The notes below the pieces were generated by a model that was not told the origin of the DNA, searched no databases, and worked only from the letters and a program-made list of their open reading frames with translations. Shown here one piece after another: positions 10,311-21,412 of a stretch of 64,000 bases of DNA. Made by a program: the position numbers and the translations under genes. Source of the stretch: Plectrocnemia conspersa (Eukaryota; Arthropoda; Insecta; Trichoptera; Polycentropodidae); NCBI GenBank assembly GCA_009617715.1, contig VTFK01000228.1, positions 1 to 64,000 on the forward strand. Direction: 5' to 3'. Position 1 is the first letter of the stretch. Each line of letters opens with the position of its first letter.

Positions 10311-11617
10311 CCCTTTGAGCGGTATCACCGTACATGTACGGCGGTTGATATTATACTGTTTTTAGGTACCCTAGATAGTTATTTATTTACATATATAAAT
10401 GAAAAAGTAATAAATAAAAAACATGTTTATATCATATTTTTTTTTTATAAATTAAAGAGTACGTAAATAGACATAACAAAAAATATGTTATATTTTTTTT
10501 TTTTTAAATATTGAGAGCCTCTGAATTAATATAAAGTTTTTTAAACGAAATTTAATATTAGAGAAATGTTAAAATAAAAAAGTAGTTAAATCGATCAAAG
10601 CTTTTTTTTGTTGAGAAACACTGTTTTTTTTTCTATAAATGCAATATAAATAATAATACATAAATAACCACTGATATTTTTGAACTAGCGGTTTGAGAGT
10701 CTCCGTTGTAGTCGTCGATGATTCATTTGGCGTTGAGTGATTAAGTGCTTGGCGTGAAATATATGAATTTTCAAAGAAGTTTGGTTGATAGTCATTCACC
10801 CTTTTTTAGGCGTTGAGTGATCATCGGAGTGAGCTAGGCAGCAGCAAAAAAAAAAATAAGAAAGAGGAAATAAATAAAACAAGCGTGAAAGGATGAGTTG
10901 ATGAAATAAATATTTTTCTTTCCAGGATGCGTAAAATCAGTAGAGACCCCAGGTACGCGGAGCGCGACTGCCCGCATACCTTCCCTCCCCACATCCCCTA
11001 TCCAACCTCCGTCAAAAAAAAGATAGTGATGCCGGAGACCATCAGTAGATAAATCGCGACTTCCGTCCAGGTCGTTCACGTGACGTGAAGGAGGCCTGGT
11101 TTTGCAGGCTTTACGTTATCCGGTCGATTACTCCTGATAATGCGACCGTGGAAAAAATGGTTTTATTACGTTAGATTACTGATGATAGACCAGTGTTTGT
11201 GATAGTGTTAGCAATTTATGGTAATCTCTGTTATTTTTTACTATAAGCCATTTTATTGACGTTTTGGTAATTTTGATTGACAATTTTAGAACTTTAATAC
11301 TTTTAATCTTTACAGCTTACATCTTTGCCAAATTTTATTAAGTGATATAATTGTATACAATATTTTGAATTTAAGTGTATTATAAAGATTGGATTTTTTA
11401 ATTTATATTATTAACATTCCAGCCACAGTATCGAACGCTTCTTATATATTCAACAAAAACACCCCTCTGTCGTTTTTTTTTCTTTAATTATAAATAGTAC
11501 AGATATGTTTGTCAATCTATTAAGGGTGATGTATTTTTTCTATGAGTTTAAAGTGATTTTATAATGACAATGGATTTTCATTGGGGTCTGTAGTATCGTC
11601 GCTTTCGCGCTAAAGGG
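10311..11617. mobile_element. candidate piggyBac-like element (TTAA target)
   Basis: The left side reads TTAA|CCCTTTGAGCGG (TTAA 10307-10310), followed 17 bases in by a perfect palindrome CCGTACATGTACGG (10328-10341). The right side reads CGCGCTAAAGGG|TTAG, whose complement starts CTAACCCTTTAGCGCG. CCC ends beside TTAA are characteristic of piggyBac-like elements. The right target is TTAG, one mismatch from TTAA, and the two ends agree only over CCCTTT, so these may be ends of two different insertions. Between them are AT-rich DNA and GC-richer patches with short minus-strand open frames (10569-10799, 10834-11079) that I do not recognise. No transposase motif was found. Confidence 0.4.
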
Positions 11618-11621
11618 TTAG

Positions 11622-11830
11622 CCACCTTTTATATTAGGTCACGTTCGTTTGCGAAAGGCTTTCGGTGTCGAAAAATAAACGTCCAGATCTGCGGCGAGGA
11701 TCTTGCGATGAAATGAAGTTAGCGAAACGACACAGGGGTACACTGTGCGGCGGCCCCTGTCGAGATTTGCGCTAAGCTCTCTCCTCCAGAGCTTTCATTA
11801 TATCCTCGGGGAAGTGCATGACGCCCCGAG
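11622..11830. other. GC-rich block with two stem-loops
   Basis: About 200 bases rich in CpG. It contains ACAGGGG...CCCCTGT near 11730-11762 and CCTCGGGG...CCCCGAGG near 11795-11832, two short perfect inverted repeats. No open frame is convincing. A conserved non-coding element within an intron is the simplest reading. Confidence 0.35.
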
Positions 11831-14514
11831 GGTCTTATCGCTCTATATACGTATGTATATATTATCTACGTATATAGGTATGTGACTCATTATTTTGGCA
11901 ACTTTCTCGCGCACCACTTGTCACTGTCAGAGTTATTGTAACGTGATTATCAATACTAATTTCCAGTATCTATTTCTGGATTGCGTGCTCGAAGGAACTT
12001 ATGGTTGACTTGCGAAAGTTATGAGATGCGAGTGTTTGGTAGTTGGAGGTGTTTATTCGAGCATGGAGGCATTAAACTTATAACTTTTTGGTATAAGTAT
12101 ACAATAATGTAAGTTTTTCCAATGTGGTTTATTTGTAAAAGGGTAAATTGGCTATTTTTTAAATAACTCTTCGATCCCATAATTCTGATATACAGACTCT
12201 ATGAATAGATCTTAATAGGTAAATGTGTAATTAAGTAAAAATAAAAATAAATAAGTGAACATGATTAAGCTTAACCATAAAAAGCGAAATATCTCTAAAA
12301 AGTTGTATTTATTTTTAATGAATGTATTTATGCTAAATTAATCAATGTCAGTATCGAAATATCATGATTACTATATTGAATAAATAGTGATTAGCTAACA
12401 ATAAACCGAAATGAACTGTGTGTTTTAAATAATTGTAAGTAAAAAATGATACAGTTGTAACGATTCTTAAACCAAATTTACCCACAATTGTTCTTGTATG
12501 AAGTCATGGATATTAATTTAAACGCTTTAATGTAAATGTTCGTTGTACTTCTTCCCTCAAAACTGCGAAGTTTCAAACAGTTTCAGAGCTTTATTACTTG
12601 CTGGTATTGCTTCATAATGCCAAGCATAAAACCGCACTGGAGATACATATATTATTCGTGAAACTTTATCTAGATTTTGATTATTGAATACCCCCGAGTT
12701 GTAAAACTCGAGGATTAATTAATACGGCCGCTATCTTTCTGAAACATTTTCCCAGATTACGTCACGCGACAAAAGATAAAGAGACATAAAGAATCTCCAG
12801 CATCCGAAAAATATGCTCCGACGCAAATTTCCTCCATTACGATCCGCCATGCACATCGGTATGCGAAAGCTTTAATTTATGGTCGCTTCAGGAAATGGCG
12901 TGTTCTTTTCTTGTGTAATGGAAAAGAAGGCATATAAAAAAGCAAAATTAATACACCTGTATTTCTCAATGTCCAAACTGGCACACGAACGAAGCATGTG
13001 AAGAAAAAAAAGTAAAAAAAGTATGAATCAAAGTAAAACTTATAATGAGTTTTATAATGTTTTAATAACTGTACAATATATTTTATAAATTTAATTTCCT
13101 TTTTTTTTTTAAAAATATGATTCACATTTTTTAATTATTTGCTCTGACAAAATAGAATGTATTTTGCCAAAAATTAATAAAATAATCTATAATAAAACAT
13201 AAAAAAAAAAATCTTATTGGGACAAATTAACACATAAAATTAAAAAATCATTATAATAGAAACAATTTTTATTGTTGTTTCTTAATTAATGTATTAATGC
13301 TTCTAAGACAAATTATTTTAATTGAAAAAATAAAATAGTGGCATTTATTTATTTTTAATATATCAAATTTTTGTTGTATCATATATATTTTAGCAAAAAA
13401 AATATTGAAACTAGTATATTATGTTTTTATAATAAAGCTTGATCCTTCTGTATAAAACGCAATGAAGGCTTAAATATTATATTTCTTGCCATAAAAAATA
13501 TCCTTATGAAGTATGTAACATGGTTTCGTTTACATAATCTCATATATGCACACAAGAACGCCTCAAAATATCAAATTATCAACGGAGGAGAAAAAAGTAT
13601 GCGTTCAGGCATTTTTTTAGCGAATCCCAAATGTTATTAAGCGCATGGTAAGATTTGTATTTGGTAAATATATTTTTTAATATATATAATACAATGAAAA
13701 ATGTCGAAAATGGGACACAATATCCGCACAAAATTAATGGCGTGTATTTATTGCGTATTATGTATATTTTTTGCTTAATGTTTATGATAATGGATTTAAA
13801 TAATGGCACGGCTGAAATAAAGTTGTATTATCGCCGTCGTTGAAGACGCGTGATTAAAAAAGGCGGTCCGATCGAACGCGATTATTAGAATAAATTGCTT
13901 AATTTTTCTAAAAATATTTTAAGGAAGTGGGTTTCATAAATCAGAAGCGTGGCACGCACGCAAATGGTTAACCGTTTGCATTCAAGGGGAGCTTCTCGAG
14001 CCCATAATTTTATCTGATATATTGGGTGGCTTAATTAAGTAACCATATATTACGTTAAAGTTACACTTTTTTAAAGCAATAAAAAATAATATTTATTTAA
14101 ATAATCTTAATAATTTAAACAAATCCATGACTGTCTAACTTTATGTATTTATGAGGGTCGATTTGTTAAAATTAAAAAGTACATCCGAAAAAATAATTAA
14201 ACAAACCCTAAAGTACATAATAACTTGCTTGCCATTTAAACATTCTTTATAGTGAAATTAAAATATGTTGCTTCTCAAGTAAGAGGTCGGGTCTCCTACT
14301 TTTTATATCTATACTTATGATATTAAAAAAAAGCTCATAATATGTATGAATTTTTAGTTGAGTATTAGTGGTTAACCATTAAAATATTTACTATATTTAT
14401 TGACGCCAGCAATTTTATATTGTGTGTTAAGTACGACTTATCGACTATTAACATGAAAATAAATAAAAGAGACTACATTCTTACTAGAAAAAAATACTTT
14501 TAAAAGCGAGGGAC
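11831..14514. other. AT-rich, no gene seen; GC-richer patch 12690-12900
   Basis: Mostly AT desert. A patch at 12690-12910 has more GC and starts with a small perfect stem-loop, CGAGTT-GTAA-AACTCG (12695-12710). Open frames at 13579-13843 occur on both strands at the same place and look random. Confidence 0.45.
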
Positions 14515-14915
14515 ACTAAATTAAAAAATGGCGATAGATTAGAAATCAGTGTTTAGTTTTTACATAAAAAATAAGTGATCATATAATTTAAAAATTATGT
14601 CTTAAATAAGCATTAAGAATAGCTAAAAAGAAATAGTATGAAAATTCAATAGATGAAATAAAAAATGATCCAAATAATATGTGGCAAACAAATAATTAAT
14701 CAACCTTGGAAGGCTCATGTATTAAAAATTTGTAAAATTAATATAGATTAATGCATTAAATGATAAAAAAAAAATTACAAATTAGAAACCAATGCTTAAA
14801 TTTTACATATAAATTATGTGATTCTATCTTCATTGCCAAATCTTGAATAGAGATGTTTGGCCATTATTCATTAAAAGTTTTTTTTGAGAATTGTAAGCTT
14901 TGGAAGGCTTGTGTA
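14515..14915. repeat. two diverged direct repeat units
   Basis: A unit around 14536-14590 (ATTAGAAATCAGTG, then TTTACATAAAAAATAAGTGAT) recurs around 14781-14825 (ATTAGAAACCAATG, then TTTACATATAAATTATGTGAT). A second block, TTGGAAGGCT, appears at 14706 and 14898. Order is conserved but spacing differs (offsets about 244 and 192 bases), so this is an old, eroded direct duplication. Confidence 0.5.
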
Positions 14916-16239
14916 CAAATTAAACGCACAAACATATTTTATTCGATTATATTATATGTAAAAATATGTAAATAATAAAATAAATTTTCTTGCGAGAATG
15001 CAGTATTGTATGTTTAATTAATACTTTTTTTATTACTTTTTAATATAATAGGCCACTAACTATGTTACGGTAGTAAGTTTATTAGGGAATGGACTACAAC
15101 GTAGTGATGTCCCAATCAAGGAAAATAACAGAATATTGATTCTTAGATATTTTTTTTTCTAAGTAATTATATTATATGCCATCTAACGACAATGCAATGA
15201 ACCTTTATGATGCATATACATATTATAAAGTATATTTAATTTTGTAGTTGGAATTTTTATATCAGAAAAATTACTAGTTCCAATTTTGCAGATCAGCATT
15301 TAACCACTTTAAATACCCATTACTTAATACTCTGAAATTCAAAATATCATATGGCAAAGAATGCTTTTTTAATAATAAAACATTTATTTATACTCTCCAA
15401 AAATAGCAAAGTATGCCATTTTTTTTAATAAGAAAGCTAACTAATCCAATATCCAAAGTCAATGATCCCTTAAATTGGACTTTTAGTCAAGTCATGTAGA
15501 AAATTATTATATATAATAATATAATATTTTTCTGTCACCTATTTTTGACATATTAATAGTTTTCCATTTTATCTAACTGACAATCGATACAAAATCCCCA
15601 GTTATCAGTCATTATTGTAAAACCTTGAATGCGTCAATTTTAATCCTTCCCCATGCATTCTTAAACGTTTTACGGTCTGACAACGCGAAAGCGACAATTA
15701 ACCCCCCTCGTAATTTTAGCCTGTCACAAAAATATGATTTGTAAGCGATTTTATTTTTACGACCTCTTATAACGCGCGGTTTAACTAATTGTGTTGTTGT
15801 AAAGTAGGAAAAAATAGTGTCGAAAAAAGGCGTCCACGCGACGAAGGAAATGTTGCGTTGAAATTTCATAAAACAAGTCCACTTTAAAAGTTCAACCCTT
15901 ATTTATTTTTTCTTGCTAAATTTATTTTACTAGGTCGTTTCATATAAAGTGGCAAAGAAATATTTTTTAACTAGATACAATTGTATTTATCAAAATTGTC
16001 ATTTTTTAAGAACATACAAAAAATTTTTTTTTTAGAGATTGTTTAGTAGTTAATGGCTCTTATCATATCATTCTGATTACTGCTCTTTGTGTTTTAAAAT
16101 AAATCTTAATGTATAAAAAGGTGATTTATAAGGTAAAGGTCATGCGAATATAAATAGATTAAGCTAAATTTACAATACTAATTGGTTCAATTTTGCAACA
16201 GTAATTAATTAGTTTAATTAATTAATATTTAATCTCATT
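14916..16239. other. AT-rich; GC-richer open segment 15612-15869 without known content
   Basis: AT desert apart from 15612-15869, which is GC-richer and open for 85 codons on the minus strand. The peptide is not recognised and has no splice context, so I treat it as non-coding. Confidence 0.4.
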
Positions 16240-16616
16240 TCCACAGTTGTGAAATTCTCTCAGGTCACCCTGATTTATAAAAAGGGTGTCAATTCTCACA
16301 TTAACAATTACAGGCCAATGGCGTTGCTTTCGGCACCTACAAAATTATCTGATATTGTATTGCATAAATACAGTTTTAATTATTGCAGGTGTATGCTTGT
16401 CGAGCAACAACATGGTTTTCGTCAAACTCGATCCACTGTAACTAATCTTATGGTTTTTTTTAGTTTTTGTTTCAAGATCATTGGAATCTGATGTACAAGA
16501 TTTTTTAAAATCATGCTTTACTTGTAAAAAAATAATCTATTTTAGATTTTCTGAAGGTCTCATAAACCTATTCTCAAATTACTTGACCAATTCAGTTCGT
16601 CAAATATAAAAACTCT
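16240..16616 (+). pseudogene. non-LTR reverse transcriptase relic
   Basis: One plus frame reads FSQVTLIYKKGVNSHINNYR followed by PMALLSAPTKLSDIVLHKY, and then EQQHGFRQTRSTVTNLM. This matches the fingers/motif 1-2 region of Jockey-type non-LTR reverse transcriptases (typical form: VTPIFKKGD...NYRPIS...QHGFRxxRSTxTNL). After a stop near 16489 a further piece, GLINLFSNYLTNSVRQI (about 16556-16606), fits the later LxxYLTxRxQxV block. The catalytic FADD-type motif is not seen. The copy is truncated at both ends and frameshifted. Confidence 0.8.
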
Positions 16617-16669
16617 TTTTCCAAACGATATAAGATCTCTACTAGAGTACGCGTGTTAGATGACGAGAA

Positions 16670-16718
16670 TGAATGAGAGGTCAGGGCATGCGAACCGCAT
16701 GCTCTTATCTCTCACTCA
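16670..16718. repeat. imperfect 49-bp palindrome
   Basis: Arms TGAATGAGAGG... and ...CTCTCACTCA surround a perfect core GCATGCG-AAC-CGCATGC (16686-16702). About 19 of 23 arm positions match. It directly follows the reverse-transcriptase relic and could be a short foldback element or a structured RNA; no target duplication is evident. Confidence 0.6.
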
Positions 16719-18368
16719 CTTCGATTCGGTTAACCTATCAAGTCACGATGGTCATAATTTTAATACATAAATAAATTAAATAAAAATAGGTCTGACGTCT
16801 CGCATTTTAATATAGCATCGCCTGAAATCATATAATTTATGATTACATTTTTTTGTATAATTTCAATTTCTCTACAAAATGATTTTGCTGTAAATTTTTC
16901 AAATGTTGTAAAATTTTAATACGTGTTAATTCTTAATCGGTGTAAAAACTGATTGATGAATAATCAAACCCCCAGAAAATTTGTTTCCAAATGCAAATCA
17001 ATTTCGAGGCACGTTTTAGCATTTTAATCGTAGATAATCCCTTTTTGATAACCAACAACGTTGCTGCTGTTTTTGCCTTTCGAACAGTTCGTGCGGTACC
17101 CATCTTTTCTATGGCATTCATGTGTCATGAAACAGTCTCTGGAGAAACCGGTAAATCTGCTTCGAGTTCTTACGAATAGTTGTTTATGGTTCAACTGCAA
17201 GAGTCAATCTTTTTTCTAAACAGAAAACAAAGGTAATATCAGCTCATTTTACCGATTTTTTTTAAACTTTACAGTAATCTGACTGACAGTATCATCGCCA
17301 AATCCCAAATTAATATTTCATTGATGTCAAACAGCTCAGAAATAAAACTGCCTTAAAACACGTGTCTTATAAAAATCTATACATAAAATATTGATTAAAA
17401 GGGTTTAAATTTAAGTAGTTTTTCTACATTTTATTTAATTTAAAATAGTGAAAAAAATGTACTACTAAAATGTACAATATTAAACTTAATAGATTTCAAA
17501 TTAAAATGTAATTTAATGTTTTTTTTTAATTAAATAATTATAAATAAGATCATACATATTTTACATTAAATTTATACACGTATTTCAAACTAATATATAA
17601 TATAAGAATCGATTAAGATGAAAATACGATTTTTGAGAGTTGCTATCGATTAAGGTTTTTTTAGTTTAATAATATTTTCTTCAAACCTCATTAAGTTGAG
17701 AGCGTCCAAAAAATAGCATCCACAGAAAATAAATTGAAAATTACATATCGAGTTTCTGTCTTGAGTTTTTCACCACTGAAAGAAATTAAACGAGCAAGCT
17801 TTACGAAATAACCTTTGGAAAAAATGCGAAGCATAAAGCTGCCTGCTGATACGATTTCCGGGAATTGATAAAAAAATGTGCCGTATTTTAAAAATTACGA
17901 ACAGTAGGTAAACTGATAATACAGCTAATTGGGAAAATGCTGCTTTAAATCATTCAAAACAAATAAATTACAATGGCAAAGTGAAGTGCTATTAATGGAG
18001 TTCTTTGTATTATTAACCTACCTTTTACCACATCGTTATTTTGTTATTATTTATTGCACAATACAAGCTTATTTTGAAATGCTTCATCCATTGTATATTT
18101 AACCTGCCAATAATTCAACGGTTACAGCAACTTTTGAGTACTACTTACTTGGGCGTATTTTATTCAAAGCCTACTTGTTAATATATTCTGTATTTATAAC
18201 GTATTCAAGACAACAATAGTTTCAGTTATTCTCCATTATGCATTGATTCAATTAATATTGTGCTCAGTATTTCATCTTTGTGTATTCTTTTTAAACAAAC
18301 AATTCTTGAATAATCTGTGTATATTATTATTTACAGTAATTCTCTTACTTTTACAGTATTAGTTTAAT
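16719..18368. other. AT-rich, no gene seen
   Basis: Overlapping open frames on both strands around 16933-17179 share one GC-richer patch; neither is recognisable. The rest is AT desert. Confidence 0.45.
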
Positions 18369-18450
18369 TTGAGTTTAGGCGCAAAATTATCAGATCCATT
18401 TAAATTATTCATTTAAAGGATGGATCAGATAATTCAGCACTTAAACTCGA
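18369..18450. ncRNA. pre-miRNA-like hairpin, 82 nt
   Basis: Left arm TTGAGTTTAGGCGC... (18369-18399) pairs with right arm ...CAGCACTTAAACTCGA (18420-18450). Of 31 positions 25 are Watson-Crick and two more are G:U, leaving four mismatches. The terminal region is itself self-complementary (TTTAAAT-TATTC-ATTTAAA). Length, stem length and small internal mismatches resemble an insect miRNA precursor. No known miRNA seed was recognised. The alternative is a short foldback MITE, although no terminal target duplication is seen. Transcribed strand is unknown. Confidence 0.35.
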
Positions 18451-18489
18451 CCCAAAAAATATGAAAGGAAAAGTTCGGAAACCTTTTTA

Positions 18490-18770
18490 AGCAGACCACG
18501 TATACGCTTCGTAATTAATCATAGCTTAGGGTTGAAGTGTCGGTTAAACGTTACAATTTACGCTCTTGACATTGGCACGTATACGTACTCGGTTGCATAG
18601 TGCGAAATTGCTAAATTTTCCGACGGAATCTACTACTCCATCTTCCGTAATTAAGTCCGAGGTTAATGTTCTGGAAATTTAACAATTTTCGTCGTGCTAT
18701 TACCGTATTAGAAGCTACGCGGGTTATTTTGTTCGAGAATGTCGGTCGTTTTAAAGCGCGCTTTTTGCTT
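18490..18770. other. GC-richer non-coding block
   Basis: A CpG-containing block with repeated ACGTATACG-type words (18497, 18578). Its minus-strand open frame is short and unrecognised. It may be a conserved intronic element. Confidence 0.3.
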
Positions 18771-21220
18771 GTTTTATATGTATAATGTATAAAAAAATAT
18801 TTTATATAGTTTTTCATAAAAAAACAGAAATAATAAGCAATAAGGGTTTGGTAAAAAGAACGCTAATTTTCTTTTGTAAATTAGCACAGCTTGTCTTAAT
18901 TAACGTCTGCCTTGTAGAGGTTAAAATGTCAGCGATGTAAATTCAAGTTAGACTCGCTTCTTTATACTTTGCATAGTTTAAGTTTTAGTGCTGTTTTATT
19001 TATCTTAATTTTAAAGCAATTGTGGTTTTTAACCCGTTTATCTTTTAACGAATAATATAATCTTGATTTGCACGTTAGAAAAATAAAATATTTATTAAAC
19101 TTTAAAGCTGAGAATATATTTGCATAATTATGAATTAAAATTTAAAATAGTTAATAATAAATAATTTATATGTTTGTATGTATAGTTTTTAGTCCCTTTA
19201 TAATATACCTAATCAATGTAATACAATTACTGGGCTACAGCAAATGTTTATTTGAAAGTAGCCCAGATTCAATTTTTGTAAATTTATTAAATTTTCTATC
19301 AAACGTTACTTAACAAAGCCTAGGCGAAGGGGAGCCATAATGGATCCCATATCCGATGAAAGATATTTTATGTAATCCTGTAATAAAATGTTGTTTCTAC
19401 GTTGTTATAGTTTTTAGTTAATTCTGGCCACAGATAATGATTTAAAATATTAGTTTTGAAACATTTTTTTGTGCATTTAGGAATAAAAAAAACATGCATA
19501 GTACATAACCTTTTAGTCCATTTGCACATATCATACCTAGAATCTTTCAAATTTAATCTCATATCCAAGAGAGCGATTTTAGAACAAGCTTTGTCGATAT
19601 AAATATTTACCCATTTATAAAGTGACTGAACAGTGCTAGTCTAACTTATATTTTGTTTACTTGATACATCTTGTTATTTCATCGTGAAAATTATATGCAC
19701 ATTTATATGCACATATATGTAGTATATTTTCATATTTATAAATATTTTTTTGTAATATAAATTATGCCAACCAAAACCAAAATTTCGAAAAAATATAACA
19801 CTACAAGCGATGCAAATATTTTATATTTATTTAGGTCTAAATATATATGAGCTTAATGAAATATTAGAATTAAATGATGATTGGTCGTTCTCAAGAAACG
19901 TGATCTTACGAACGACCAAAAAAAATTTATAAGGGTAACAGATTTAATAAAACAAGTCGCAAAAACACTGGTAAAAATTATTACAAACTTCAAATTATAT
20001 AATAAAGTCATAAATAATATTTTATTAACAGATTTTAAAACAAGTCATAAATAATATTTCTTCTTCAACAATCAGCCAATCATTGATTTAAAGGGCGAGA
20101 AACAGATAAAGTTTTTGTCTTAGAAATAAAGAGTTAATTGCAATGAAAAATGAATTTGTGTGGTTTATAATATGGATACATAACTTTCGATTTCCTTATG
20201 CATAAATAATGATTTGAGCTATTATGTTTTTAATATAATTTTAAATATTCTAATGTATTCTTTGTTTTAAATGAAAAAATGTAGGCTAGAAATATATTGA
20301 CAATAAATTTTAATTATTAATTATTTTATTATTTGATAAAAATATTTGCTATTTATATTTTGTCAAATATTGCTATTTGTATATACATATATGCCATTAT
20401 ATTCCACAACTTGTAATTTATATTACGTAAAAATGCACTTAATTTAAATTACTTAAAAAAAATTATATTATACAACTGAAAAAAATTCTATATAAAGGTG
20501 TATTATAATTATTAAAATGTATATAATAAGATTTTGTCATGGAATTTTGTGTCAAAAAGGATGTTAATTTGGCATAAGATATTGGGGTCCAGAAAGGACC
20601 CCTGTTAGGACGACATAAAAATTTTATCCGTACCGTCGGCCAAGAGTAGAAGCCGGCCTACTTTTAAGTGCTAATTGCTTTTAATTTAATTTTAAATTTG
20701 TTAAATTAGACTACCCTTTAAACATATAAATACATAGTTTAATAAATGTTTTAATTACATATGTCCTTCAGTAATTATTAAAAAAAAGTTTTTTATAATA
20801 ATATATCATATTTATATAAAAAATGTCATAAATTGCTATTTACATGTAATATATTAGATTAAAAAAATTATTCGTCTCATATAATTCAAGAAAAAATTGC
20901 TATTCTTTTTAAAAAAATACTAAGAGAGAATTTATTTATATTTATAATATATTAAAAATAAATAAATATGACTGTATTAAACAGTATATTTTAAAATAAG
21001 TAAAAGATTAATTCTGAAACTTTATATTTTAATATATTTCTCTTAGCTAATGATCAACTGTTTATCTGATATAAACACAATTAAAATGCGTATATTTTAG
21101 AGATAGATGATTTCATAACCTAACTCATAGTCTAATGCATAAGAAACAAGACTAAACAATTATTAAAAATATGTTTTACCGTTATAAATATATAACAGAT
21201 TAGGCAAATACAGTGAGGGG
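18771..21220. other. AT desert with two small hairpins
   Basis: At 19881-19919 a perfect 10-bp stem, TTGGTCGTTC...GAACGACCAA, encloses a loop with a further 4-bp pairing. At 20584-20602 GGGGTCC-AGAAA-GGACCCC forms a 7-bp stem in a small GC-rich patch. A tandem TTATATGCACA duplication is at about 19690-19713. No gene is seen. Confidence 0.5.
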
Positions 21221-21412
21221 ATCCTAAATGAGTTTCAATGTGGTTTCAGGTCAAACTGATCCACTATAGATCACAAAAATCTCATGAGATAATATGAATT
21301 TAATTTAAAAACTCTATCATATATTTATAGACTTCAAACAAACGTTAAATAGCTTGACGAGAAAAAATAAACTGCTTTATCTGAATTTCAGTAAAATATA
21401 ATACACACGACT
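21221..21412 (+). pseudogene. second non-LTR reverse transcriptase relic
   Basis: The plus strand reads ILNEFQCGFRSN-stop-STIDH, then after a frame change HIFIDFKQTLNSLTRKNK and LLYLNFSKI. The series EFQxGFRxxxSTxDH followed by FIDFKQAxxS is the motif 2/A region of RTE- or craft-like non-LTR reverse transcriptases, different in style from the copy at 16.2 kb. Several stops interrupt it. Only about 190 bases are recognisable. Confidence 0.7.

Noticed and set aside
20580..20680. C-terminal end of a LINE near the GGGGTCC hairpin
   Set aside because: The DDIK-like words are too short and interrupted to assign to a reverse-transcriptase tail.
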